Source of the DNA: Nematopogon swammerdamellus
Lineage: Eukaryota > Arthropoda > Insecta > Lepidoptera > Adelidae
DNA: 64,000 bases
Assembly: GCA_946902875.1 (NCBI GenBank)
Contig: OX336343.1
Span: 9,103,754 to 9,167,753, forward strand
Direction of reading: 5' to 3'
Both the position numbers and the translations under genes were made by a program. Position 1 is the stretch's first letter. Every line of letters starts with the position of its first letter. Shown piece by piece: positions 1 through 12,000 of the stretch. A model generated the notes under the pieces. The model did not search any database and was not told the DNA's origin. It was given only the letters and a program-made list of their open reading frames with translations.

Positions 1-2346
1 ACACATCAAGAAACATTTCCATTTTCGCAGTGACTCTACTACAGCATATGCTTCTTTTTCAATAGCAGAGTGATGACGTTCACTGTCAGAGAGAGATCGA
101 GAGAAAAATGCTACTGGTCGACCTTGTTGCGAGAGAGAGGCAGCAATAGCGAAATCTGAAGCGTCTGTTTCAACAGTAAATAATTCATCATCACTGATGG
201 CATGTACAGAGGACTTGGCTATCTCAGTCTTCAGGTTTTGGAAAGCTTCTTTTGCTTCTGGTGTTAAGGGGAATGTCTTCGCATGTATGAGAGGTTGAAT
301 TTTCTTAGAGAAATTTAATAACCACCTTGAGTAGTGGGCGAACATGCCCGTTGCTCTTTTGAGCGAAGCTGTATCGTGAGGGAGCGGCAGGTCGAGCAGT
401 GGTCGCAGGCGCTCCGGATCAGGTTTTATGGTTCCATTATATATATTATACCCGAGTATGTTTATTTCTTTAACTGAAAATTCACTCTTTTCTTTATTTA
501 TTGTTAGTGCATATTTTTCAGCGACTAGCATAAATGCACGAAGTTTCTCATCGTGGTCATTTTGGTCTATTCCACAAACGGTGATATCATCCAAATAAGG
601 AAAAATGCCTTTTAAATTTTCTTTTCTGATGATATTGTCGATTGTTCTTTGATAGCAGGCGACCCCGTTCGTAACTCCAAACGGAATTCTTGTAAATTCA
701 TACAAGTTCCCATTAGCCTCAAAGGCTGTATACGATCTGTCTTTCTTCGTGATGGGTATTTGGTGGTAGGCACTTTTCAGGTCTATTTTGCTGAATACGT
801 TGAACTGAGATACCTTTGATACGACTGTTTCTATTGAGGGAAGTGGATAGGCAACGAGCTGAGTGTATTTATTTATTGTTTGCGAGTAGTCTATCACCAT
901 ACGTTTTTTATGGTTTTCATTTTTAGTCACTAGAACTTGTGCTCTCCATGGTGATATACTCTCCTGTATTATATTATCAGCAAGGAGGCTTTTGATTTCC
1001 TTATCTATAAATTCTAAATCTGAAGCAGAGTGTCGGCGTGATTTGATTGCAATAGGCTTGGAATTCATATTGACGTTAGGAAAGAGATGAACAGGATCGA
1101 TTTTTGCGGCAGTCAGTGCACAGAGCTTGAGAGGAGGTAGTGGGCCACCAAAATGGAATTCCAGTACGGAATGGTTCTGTAGTATGTCTCGGCCGATTAT
1201 AATGTCATTGCATAGATTTTGCATTACTGTCAGTTTGGCTTCGATTTTATTTCCCAATAGATCAATTTGAATGGAGCAGCAGGAATTTATAGTCATAACA
1301 TATTCTGATGACGCTAGCGAGACGCGTGCATAACAGGGTTCTGTTTTAATATTGTACTTTTGTACTAATGTGTTACCAATATGACTAGATTTGCTGCCTG
1401 AATCTATCAATGCCATTACTCGATGTCCATTTACTAGTACTGGAACGAGAGCCTCTATTACATCCATGTTCGGTGTACGATCAGATGATGTGACATTGCA
1501 AGACAGGACATTAGATACTGGTGCAGACGTTTGAGGAAATTCTTCTTCAGGTTCCGGAGTTAACGCAGCAGACTTTTGTATTTTACTGCGACACATTTTA
1601 GAGAAATGACCACGTTTGTTACAAGATGTACAAGTTGCATTTGAAGCGGGGCACGAGCTACGTGGGTGCCTCTTATATCCACAGTAGAAACAGATATCAG
1701 TTGGGCGACCATTTGAGTTTCTGCCCTGATTAGTTTGTTGAGGCAGCATTAATCGATTGGAAGAGGAAGCGGCAGAAGGAATGGTATCTCGGATTTCATA
1801 CACTTGATTGTGAAGATGTGCAGATTCCAACGAACGTGCCTGATTATAAGCATCACATAAGTCTAGACTGGTATTTTCCAGTAAACGTTGCCTTATTATT
1901 TGTGAAGAGAGTCCTGATATAAAAGCATCTCTTATGTAGTCGGTTTCATTTTCATCAGCTGAGACTGCCTTAAATAAACAATCTTTTGCAAGCAACTTTA
2001 GATTTTGCATGTACTGATCTATAGTTTCCTCATTTTTCTGTTTTCGTGTTGCGAGCATATGACGGGCGTATATTTCATTTGCAGGTTTCACGAAAATACT
2101 TTCTAGTTTCGTGATAGCAGTTTCGTAGTCACTGGAGTCCTTTATATATTTGTATACATCAGTGGAGACATGGTTTGTGAGCAGTTGGAGTTTAGAAGAA
2201 GATGAGAGCGTACCTTCCTTCGAGTCTGATGGCACTAGTGAGAGAAAGTTTTCAAAAGTCTTTCTCCAATGTATCCATCGAGAGGAGTTTTGATTGCCTG
2301 TCTGAGGATCCACGTCCAACTTGTCAGGTCTGAGATATTTCTCCAT
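1..2346 (-). CDS. Ty3/Gypsy-type retrotransposon gag-pol polyprotein, C-terminus off window
   Basis: One open frame begins at the ATG ending at 2346 and stays open to base 1, so about 782 residues are visible and the rest (end of RNase H, integrase) lies outside. The N-terminal part is Gag-like. Two CCHC-type zinc knuckles follow at about residues 219-250 (one reads CFYCGYKRHPRSSC). The retropepsin active site is LIDSGS near residue 315. Reverse transcriptase has the catalytic motif YLDD at residue 584 (plus-strand bases 586-597) and continues into the start of RNase H (RPVAFFSRSL). Gag and Pol are in one frame with no shift. I see no stop codon or frameshift in the visible part, so the copy may be young. 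I could not define the LTR or primer site on the right. The exact clade is uncertain; Ty3/Gypsy order is well supported by motif order. Confidence 0.88.
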   Translation of the reverse strand, partial: MEKYLRPDKLDVDPQTGNQNSSRWIHWRKTFENFLSLVPSDSKEGTLSSSSKLQLLTNHVSTDVYKYIKDSSDYETAITKLESIFVKPANEIYARHMLATRKQKNEETIDQYMQNLKLLAKDCLFKAVSADENETDYIRDAFISGLSSQIIRQRLLENTSLDLCDAYNQARSLESAHLHNQVYEIRDTIPSAASSSNRLMLPQQTNQGRNSNGRPTDICFYCGYKRHPRSSCPASNATCTSCNKRGHFSKMCRSKIQKSAALTPEPEEEFPQTSAPVSNVLSCNVTSSDRTPNMDVIEALVPVLVNGHRVMALIDSGSKSSHIGNTLVQKYNIKTEPCYARVSLASSEYVMTINSCCSIQIDLLGNKIEAKLTVMQNLCNDIIIGRDILQNHSVLEFHFGGPLPPLKLCALTAAKIDPVHLFPNVNMNSKPIAIKSRRHSASDLEFIDKEIKSLLADNIIQESISPWRAQVLVTKNENHKKRMVIDYSQTINKYTQLVAYPLPSIETVVSKVSQFNVFSKIDLKSAYHQIPITKKDRSYTAFEANGNLYEFTRIPFGVTNGVACYQRTIDNIIRKENLKGIFPYLDDITVCGIDQNDHDEKLRAFMLVAEKYALTINKEKSEFSVKEINILGYNIYNGTIKPDPERLRPLLDLPLPHDTASLKRATGMFAHYSRWLLNFSKKIQPLIHAKTFPLTPEAKEAFQNLKTEIAKSSVHAISDDELFTVETDASDFAIAASLSQQGRPVAFFSRSLSDSERHHSAIEKEAYAVVESLRKWKCFLMC

Positions 2347-2358
2347 TTCATAGAGTTT

Positions 2359-2430
2359 ATTTTAGTTGATTAAATTGAGGTGAACATTTAAACACAAAAC
2401 CTTCGAATCAAGGTTTTAATCAACTAAAAT
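2359..2430. repeat. 16-bp inverted repeat upstream of the gag-pol frame
   Basis: The arms 2359-2374 and 2415-2430 (ATTTTAGTTGATTAAA and its complement) are perfect and separated by 40 bases. They lie just upstream of the gag start, in the leader of the retroelement, and could form a hairpin in its RNA. Function unknown. Confidence 0.6.
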
Positions 2431-3079
2431 CGTAGTAACATAATATTATAAGAAGGAAAATTATTGACAGACAATGATGACAATAGAAGATGACATTTTA
2501 CATATTTAAAAATCACCACAATGGGTTCCTGCGCTGTGTTACGCAAGGACGGCGCCGGGGCTGCACTTCCCGCAGCGCCGGAGAAGAGGCAATCCTAAGT
2601 CGCTATTGAAAATAAATTCGCGGAAGTCGCCATTTGTATGAAATTTTTTTCGTGAAATTTTATTTTTTTGGCCCCGGTTTCGATTTCCGCAGGCTAGGTC
2701 CTAGTTGGAATATAGAAATGAAGAAAACAAATGCAAATGAGAAGAATGAAAAAAAAAGACATGGCTATACGGTCACACTACTACCTTTACTTTTCCGTAA
2801 GAAAAAAAAGTTAAATGTCAGGTGCTTACTACAAAGAGACGCTCGTTAGATGGTTCACAGATTACCAATTTCTTTCTATTTTCTATTCTATGAGTTGGTT
2901 GAGGTTATGTGGTGTGGGCTGGTCTGTCATGCATGGCATGCATGTCCTGATTGTCCTGTGCTCGTAACTAACTACCTTACTTATTCAAATTCTTTAGCTG
3001 TGCTGCATCCACTGCGATCTGCGTTGCATCGGCGAGCATAGTTATGAGTTTATAAATCGAATTTCCGCAAAACTTTAAA
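2431..3079. other. Leader/flank of retroelement and RRS1 upstream region
   Basis: No gene is visible. A GC-rich patch (about 2530-2585) sits in AT-rich sequence. The last part before 3080 must contain the RRS1 promoter and 5' UTR. I see no convincing TATA box, and I did not find the edge of the left retroelement. Confidence 0.4.
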
Positions 3080-6000
3080 ATGGACGTAGTGTCAGCAGTT
3101 CTTGACCGAGAGAGTAGAAAAGCGGAAAAGTACAAACCTATAACCGTCGAAAAACATCTCGATGTGGAGATCGACGTGGGGACTCTGCTCGCGTACGATA
3201 CTAACGAGCTGGACTTCGCCACTCTCAAGTATTTACTTATTTGTTCGATTGCGCCACAATATGTACTTAGGTATATCCTCAATTCCCATTTCCCACTCAA
3301 CATAAAGTACAAAACATTTGTAGGTTACCTAATTCCTATACCACTTTAGAATTTATTGCTTATCACATCGAGGTTAACTTATTCTCTTAGAGCCGGGGTC
3401 TTCAACCAGTGTGCCGCGAGTAGGCTTGCCTACCGTCCCACGTGAGGCGGGACGTCCCACGACTTAAATAATGCATCCCGCGATACATGTCTGCGGCACG
3501 CTAATTGTCCCACTTTATGGTAAACTTAGCCAGATTAGACAGAAATCCAATTCAATTGATTTACTACGCGGCGTGATGCGCAGGGCAGGGCTATTGGTAG
3601 GTATGAGGTTTTGGTGGTTTAAAAAAAATATATTTATTTTTTAATGAACAAGCAGCTCTAGCTGATGTGTTAATTTCAGTCTTATTTTTTTTGATAATGA
3701 ATGATTGTTTTAATTTTTTTTAATTTTTTTTTTATTTTTTATTTTTTTTAGTTTTCGTACTTGGGCACTGTTGCTATTTGTTTGTTGATGTACTTTTTAT
3801 GTATTTATCTAATCGGTTTTTGAAGGTGTTTGTGTTTGGGGAGTCAATCACATCCTGTGGGAGTTTATTCCAGGCATTCACCACTCGATTTGTTATGAAG
3901 TGCTTTCGGATGTTTGTGTTAGAAGCTGTCTGGTTAAGTTTTTTGCTGTGACCACGAAGGTGATAGTTCTGGTTCAGGTCAAACATTTCAATTAAGTCTG
4001 GGCAATCATACTTTGAGGTGAGTATTTTGTAGACTTCAATGAGTTCTCCTCTGTCGCGGCGTTCTTCCAATGTGGTCAGTTCAAGTAGTTAGCTCGTAGG
4101 GAATTTTGGTGAATCTTCTTTGAACTTGTTCCAATTGGTGGATGTCTTTAACAAAGTATGGTTGCCATATCTGGAATCCGTATTCCAAAAGCGGTCGAAC
4201 GTAAGTCTTGTAAATTTTAAGCATTATAAGTGGCGACAACACGAGGAAGCTCTTTTTTATGAGATATGTCAAGGAGTTGGCTCTTTTCACTATATCTGTG
4301 ATGTGGGGTTCCCATTTGAGATCGGAGGAGATGGTGATACCAAGGTCCTTTTGTAAATTAACTGGTGTCAGTTGTGTCTTGTCCAGGTAGTAGGGAAGTT
4401 TCGGGTTTTTCTTGCCCAAATGTAGAACTGTGCATTTTTAACCGACTTCCAAAAAAGGAGGTTCTCAATTCGTCTGTATGTTTTTTTTTTTATTTTTTTT
4501 TTTTGTATGTTTGTTACGCGATTTCTCCGTCAATTGAGGGCCGATTTAGAAAATTCTTTTTTTGTTAGTTAGGCCATACTTCCGAGGTGGTCCCATTTCA
4601 ATTTTATCGAAATTGGTTCAGTGGTTTTCGAAAAATCAGCATAATACTATGGTGTGTGGTTACCTTCAGCAAAACTTGTGATGTGGTCGTTTTCGGCAAT
4701 TTTCAGTTTGATAAATTAGTATGGTGTGTGGTTACCTTCAGCAAAACTTTTGTGATGTGGACTTATTCAGCAATTTGCAGTCTGACACATATGGCGAATA
4801 ATTCTGTACCACTTCAATCGATTTCGATTATTCGATTTCGATTATTCTTTTTTATGTAATATTACTAATAATATTACTAAAAAGAATGAAATAAAAACTG
4901 TTTTAAAAAATATTAAACCGATTTCCAAAAAACAAAACAAAAAGAACTAAAAAGTATTAAATACCTAATATTTTGAAATTTTCTCTGTCCTGTTGAAATA
5001 CATGAATCGATATACTAGTGATACATATTCGGACCCTTGTTTCATGAATATTCTAAATTTGAAATTTTTTATCTTTTCCGACCGGCCAGGTGCGCTTAAT
5101 TTATTATGGTACGAGTACCATCGAGCTGGTCTGATGATGGAGACAGAAGGTGGCCATAGGAACTCCTAAACTACACATGATAAACCCATCGTGTTTGGGC
5201 TCGTTGCATTTGTCTTCACGAGCAATTTACTTTAGACCTAAGAGATTCTCAATTCAACGGTATGTTTTCTTTTTTGGATGTTTGTTACGCGATTACTCCG
5301 TCAATTGTGGGCCGATTTTGAAAATTCTTTTTTTTTTCTTATTTGAAAGGGGATAACCCTGAGGTTTTTGAAGTGAAAACTTCTTTAGCGGCGCTTGGCA
5401 CTTTTTTAGGTGGGTAAAAAATGTATAACTCGCGACATCGCGTCAGCGTCATTTTTTAAAAATGAAACCTTTAGTCATTGCATTAAGGGTTAAGTTAGAG
5501 TGGCACGGGATCTGCCGGCACTCCCGGAGTGCAACTGTTAAGTAGGGTTCGGTAACACGTTTATGTCTGTCCATTCTACTAAGTTCTGCAAAATGAATGT
5601 AGGGTTCCGTAACAAATGCATGTCTGTCTGTTCTACTAAATTTAACATTTATTTCAAAATGAATGTAGGGTTCCGTAACAAATGCATGTCTATCCGTTCT
5701 ACTAAATTTTACAATTTTCAACCAAGGTCCTCCGACGGTTATTTTATAATAAAAGTAGGGTTCCGTAACACGTTTATGTCTGTCCATTCTACTAAGTTCT
5801 GCAAGATGAATGTAGGGTTCCGTAACAAATGCATGCCTGTCCGTTCTACAAAATTTAACATTTATTTCAAAATGAATGTAGGGTTCCGTAACAAATGTAT
5901 GTATGTCCGTTCTACTAAATTTTACAATTTTCAACCAAGGCCCTCCGACGGTTATTTTATAATAAAAGTAGGGTTCCGTAAAAAATGTATGTCTGTCCTT

Positions 6001-9000
6001 TCTACTAAATTTCACAATTTTCAACCAAGGTCCTCCGACGGTTATTTTATAATATTTCGTAACACGTTTATGTCTGTCCATTCTACTAAGTTCTGCAACA
6101 TCATCTACAACGTCCGTGATGTCAGCCCATAACACCGGGTAAACTAAGTGCTATGTCAGTGCTTCCCCCTTTGATCGTGCTGACTACACTGAACTGGTCG
6201 GAAAAAACAAACTATTTACATAGCCGTTTCGACCGACGCGACGTTTAATTCAGTGCGGTGGTACCAACCCGGGCAGGTTAAACCCTACCACCAAGTAAGA
6301 TTAGGAGGGAAGGGACCTACAGTTTTACGAGGAATCCGAACCTCGGTCAGCCTCCAACGGTCAGCGGTCACCCATCCAAGTACTGACCGCATTATAGCGA
6401 CAGTTGACTGTCTGCACCACTGAGCTATCGAAGCTGACGTGGTCCTATTTTAATTGGGTCAAGATCGGATTGGAAAGCGATTCCGCCGAGTACATTAATA
6501 GCAAAAAATTACTAAAAAAACTGTGAAATAAAAAAAAAGTTTTAAAAAACATACAACCGACTTCCTAAAAAAAGTAAAACTAAAAAACTATTTAAAATAA
6601 AAATATAAAAACCGCCTTCAAAAATATATGAAATAAAAACCTAAAAAAAAAAAACGAACCCTAGAGTTGAAGGCGGTGCTAAAGCAAGCAAAAATGATGC
6701 ATGAAAGAAAACATGAGTGGATGATAATATCCTTTGTGATTTGTGTAGCCTTTTTAGCACCGCCTTCAACTCTAGGGTTCGTTTTTTTTTTTTAGGTTTT
6801 TATTTCATATATTTTTGAAGGCGGTTTTTATATTTTTATTTTAAATAGTTTTTTAGTTTTACTTTTTTTAGGAAGTCGGTTTTATGTTTTTTAAAACTTT
6901 TTTGTGCATTAAGCTTTATGAACCATTCCGAGGACCAATGGTGAATACTATTTAGATCTTCTTGTAGTTTATCGTGGTTGATGAGTGGGTTGTCGAAATA
7001 CTTGGAGTCATCTGCGAAGAACTTGAATTGACACTCTATGGTTGTGTGTAGATCTGTTATATATATGTTGTACAGGGTTGTTGCAATTACTGATCCTTGT
7101 GGCACTCCACTCCACACGGGCCTTGGCTCAGACAGTGTTTCACTTATTCTAACTTGTAGTTGCCTGTTGTTTAGATAAGCTTGGATCCATTCTAGGAGTT
7201 TGCCTCTTATTCCGAAATGCTCCAGCTTAGCTACAAGTCGTCGTAGTGGCACTCTGTCAAATGCCTTCTCGTAGTCAAGGTAAATGATATCAACTGGGGA
7301 GCCTTTGTCCAACTCTTGCGTCCACACATTGAGGCATTCCAGTAGATTGGTTGTTGTAGAGCGTTTGGCCATAAATCCATGTTGTTGTTTTACAATAATG
7401 TTGTTCAGAGCTAAGAAATCCTTTATCCTGGAATTTATTATTTTCTCCATGCATTTAGTTACGATGCAAGTGAGACCTTGCATCGTAACTAAATGAAGTT
7501 GAACTAAGAGAAGTTGGCCTGTAATTTATCGGATCTAGTTTGCTTCCTTTCTTGTATATTGGTGTCACTAGAGCTCGTCTCCAGTCGTCTGGCAGCTTCC
7601 CAGCAGCAAAGGAACTTTTCATTATTTTGCAAATTGGTTCCGCCAAGATTTCACATTTTTTTAAGATAACTGCTGCAATGCCATCTGGGCCCATCGCTGT
7701 ATCTTCACGTAGGTTCCTTAAATATTTCAGGACATCTATTTCTGTAAACTGTACATCTTCAACAGAGTTTTGTACTTGTGTGGAGTGGATACATGGAACA
7801 GTGTCTGGAAGTGGCTCTTTAACATAATTTAATTCGAATTGCCTGGCCAGGGTATTGGCTATGTCAATTTCATTTGTAATAAATCCTCCTTTGCCATCTG
7901 ATAGTGTATGGGGTGCGGACGTTTTGGATGATAGTTGTTTTCTTATGTGACCGTAGAAGGCTTTGCTACCGCATTCCAGGATTCCTTTCTCAAAGTCGAG
8001 TCTAGATGAGCGAGTCAATGATAAAAGTTTATTATTTACATTTCTGTACTCACGATAGTCAGTTGGATGCCCAGTCACTCTGTATTTGTCCCATTTTGAT
8101 TTTTTTAGTCGTATTACTTTAATAATATCATTGGTAATCCAAGGTTTATTTGTAGGCTTTCTATTTTTACTATAAATAGGACTATTTTTTGAGGCTACAT
8201 TAAGCACGGTAGATTTGAAGTTTTCCCATTTGTCAGCTGTATCAGGTATTTCATCAATTATTTTGCTGAGATTTTGTATGGCTGGGTCAGTATTAATTGC
8301 GTTGAAATCCGCTTTAAAGTAATTTTTGCGTATTGTGCTTTTCACATTCAATTTTATAGCTTCCAACTGAACCGTTGCTAAGAGTACACAGTGGTCAGAT
8401 TTTCCTATGGGAGGCAGGTATTCCAGTTGTGTTATAAGGTGTTCGTCATTGCACATTATTATGTCCAACAGAGATGGACGGTTACCATCACGGAAGCGTG
8501 TAGGCTTCTCTACTAATTGATAAAGGTTGCTGTTTGTAAACATGTCTTCGAAATAAAATTCTTTGCTAGGGAGATTGTGTTGTATGTTTTTGATGGGCCA
8601 GGTGATATTTCTATAGTTAAAGTCGCCAAATATCAGAATGTTTTGTGTCTCACAAACTTGTGCTATGTTCTGGAGAAGAAAACGTTCATCGCTCAATGCG
8701 CCGGGTCGTCGGGTCTATAGACACCGACCAGCAGGATCTTAAATGTGTTGAACGTTAAATTCAGCCAGAGAGTATAACCAGGGTTAATTTATAGAAGATG
8801 TGTCGCGTAGCTATAAATTAACCCTAACCTAATGTTGAGGCAGCGCATGTCGTTTTTGTATAAAACAGGAGACTACCCCCTCTTGGTTTTCCTGCGAATA
8901 GCCTCGGTATGACATGACACTTCCTGATGCGCTTGCACATACAACGGTGTCGGGCGAGTGACAGGCAGGATTTGTTGTTTTTCTCTCGTTTTTATACATT

Positions 9001-12000
9001 TGATTTCATTGAGCAAAGTTTTTAAATTTAGCGAAAAGTTTATTTTATAAATTTAATTCCAACTTTTAGATAAAAGTGATTAAAAAAATAATACAATTGT
9101 TTTTTTCTCGTTTCTGTACATTTAGTAGGCAAGTCCCGCTTTTTTTGGCCAAGTCCCGCATGTTAATTTCTGATTTCTTGCTTATCCGTGAATAAAAGTT
9201 GGCAAGCCTAGCCGTGAGTGACATACAGGTGTTATTTTTTTTATGGAAACTGACACGGTTGGCTACATCACCTACAACATCCGTGATGTCAGCCCATAAC
9301 ACCGGATGAATTAGGTGTCATGCCAGTGCTTCCCTTCGGCCGTGCTGGCTACGTGTGGGTGTGCCGCGAATTCTAAATAACTCATTTAAAATTTGCATGA
9401 AAACAGCGGAAGAAAAGAACAAAATAACATTTTCTGACTGATTTGTTGAACACCTCAACAAATTATATATGCCAGTTCGTAGGGAAGTATTGAGAACATT
9501 TTGACATCCTCGATTAAAATGAGAGTTTTCGCTGATAAATTACATATACAACGTACAGACGACAGCACTCATTTCTCACGATTGTAGACTTTGACCCTGT
9601 ACCATGTGACCTAAGAAGCCAGAAGGAAAGAGATGAATATAATTTTCTATATTTATTCATCTTGCCCATTACCCATCTTGCTCTTTCATATAGCTTTGTG
9701 CCGCTTCGCCGCGCTAGCCGGTGATGATTGCAGCCCATCTTGTTCTTTCTTATAGTTTTGTCCCGCTTAATTCGCTGCGCCGACCGGCGACGATTCCAGG
9801 CCATCTTGTTCTTTCTTATAGCTTTGTCCCGCTTAATTCTCCGCTCCGACCGCCGACGATTACAGGCCATCTGTTCTTTCTTATAGGTTTGTCCCGCTTA
9901 CTAACAAACATTTAAATTGGCGGGAAACAATGTGCGAGGAATGAATACTGTTGTTGAGAAACTCTCGCTCTTTACAAAAGCTTTAAAAAATAAATTTAAA
10001 TTTCATATGCTTTCTGTATGAACATAAATGTGCTGTGCCGTGAAATTGTAGTAGATGAAAAAGTGTGCCAGTTAATAAAAAAGGTCGAAAAACTGGGGTG
10101 TGGCTTTGTACTGGGGAGCCGAGGTCCTAAATTGCTGGTAAGCTTAATGTGTAGGCTAAAGACTAATTTTAGTGAAATAATTTTCCATACAAAATTAATT
10201 TTTCATATTATGCAATTAAAACTTCTATTTTTTTTTTTTTTTTTTTTTTTATGGAAATTTGACACGGTTGGCTACATCACCTACAACATCCGTGATGTCA
10301 GCCCATAACACCGGGTGAACTAGGAGCCTTCCCTTCGGTCGTGCCGGCTACACTAAACTGGACGGAAAACACGAACTATTTACATAGCCGTTTCGACCGA
10401 CGTTTCGTTCAGTGCGGTGTTACCAACCCGGCCGGGATAAACCCTACCACCTAGTATGCTCATGTAATGCTCATTTTCCCCATTGTCAAACGTTGCAGAA
10501 GTGAAACAGAAGATTACCTGCTGTCGTTGACGCGCGACAACACGCAGCTGCTCCTGAACAAAGTGTGGGAGCTCCAAACGGAACGTGTGGACGAAGCGAT
10601 CGTGGTGCGACTGCCTCAGCCGTTAACTCTCCTGCCGCGCTCCAAGCCCGTGCCCAAGCCGAGGCCACTCACCAAGTGGCAGGAGTTCGCCAAGTCTAAG
10701 GGCATCACTAAGAATAAGAAGAGCAAACTGTCATGGGATGAGACTCTGCAGAAATGGGTACCACTTTTCGGGTATGCCACTTTCATCATCTATTTGTAGT
10801 GAAATCTTATTTTTATTATGCCACCACATTCCCATGTAGTGATTAACCTATCCTTCAGTAAAGTTAACTTATGCACTTTCACTTCATAACCCCTTCCTCT
10901 CATTCGGAACCAAAATGACTTTTTGACTTATTTCGGTTGTAAACCATATATTATTTATGGGAATGTTTTCGGTTACGCGGTATACTGAAAGTGACTCACT
11001 TTATTTGTCGACGTTTCGTTCCACACTCCGGGGACATCTTCAGGACTCGCGGTACTGCGACGACCTGAAGATGTCCCCGGTGTGTGGGACGTAACGTCGA
11101 CAAATAAAGTGAGTCACTTTCAGTATACCGCGTAACCGAAAACATTGCCATAATGTGTAATAGCGGTAAAAGCCTAAACGAACATAAACAATATAGATAT
11201 TCACGGTCTTTACATACTCTATATAGATGACTTTTGTTGCCTAAAATTTTATATATATTTAAAATTCTAGCCTGTGTTGTTGCACGCAACCAATCATTAA
11301 AATTTAAATTACAGTTATAAGAAAGCAGCGGCAGAGAAAGAGAAGAACTGGGTGATAGAGGTGCCTCAGAACGCCGATCCCATGGAGGACATGTTCGCTA
11401 AGAAGGCCTCGGAGAAGTCCGAGAAGGTCGCTAAGAATGAACTACAGCGCTTGAAGAATATTGCAAGAGCACGCAAAGTAAAAATTCCGAGAGTGGGCCT
11501 ACCGGTCACATCTGATAAAGCTACGGCCACACAGGTTTGTACACTCTGTTATGAGTTAGAGGTTTTATTGCAGAGTTGGAGGAAGACCGGGTTTTAGGTC
11601 ACAATGTGCATTTTGGGTAGTAATCTAATTTTTAAATAATTGTCTGAACCATTTCTTCAAGCTTATGAACCTACATATTATTATGTTTTGTTGAATTAAC
11701 CTAACCTAAAGTGTCTCAGAGCTGTCTGTTTAATGTGTTTGCCAGCGTATGTTGTTACGCATCATAGTCTTGTTGGACTTCTACAACCTTATGGAGTTTC
11801 AGGGACTAAGAAGAACAAGAAAAATCCATTATCGGCTTAGCATTTTCTTTTCACTCTTCCATTTATTTGAGCGCACCGTTGTACTTAATTGTAGTAAGAA
11901 ATATTGTATATTTGCACAGCTTGCAACAGCAGCAACAGTAGCGAGATCATCCACAGCCTCAGTCGGCAAGTTCCAAGACAAGTTGCCCAAGGAGAAAGAA

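Larger units (their letters stand above)
3650..8768 (-). mobile_element. CR1/jockey-like LINE, 5'-truncated, split by a 2.4-kb insertion
   Basis: The 5' piece (about 8768-6903) encodes the end of an AP endonuclease (motifs VGVYRPDDPAH, FGDFN, SDHCVLL) and reverse transcriptase (MGPDGI, PQGSV, FADDS near 7000-7015). The 3' piece (about 4440-3650) encodes the C-terminus (YVRPLLEYGFQIWQP, NAWNKLPQDV) and a T-rich stretch on the plus strand. The break falls inside one reading frame: LNAQK at about 6905 continues as KCTVLHLG at about 4437. An in-frame stop near 8695 and a frameshift near 7470-7490 show it is dead. It lies in RRS1 intron 1, antisense to the gene. Confidence 0.85.

Noticed and set aside
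2634..3041. Two small plus-strand frames upstream of RRS1
   Set aside because: No similarity to known proteins, low-complexity Lys/Asn content, no splice or start context.
5545..6097. CRISPR-like array
   Set aside because: Units are contiguous tandem repeats without unique spacers, in a eukaryotic intron.
5449..6135. 228-residue frame on the minus strand and 189-residue frame on the plus strand
   Set aside because: Both arise from the tandem array; the repeated peptides simply reflect repeated DNA.
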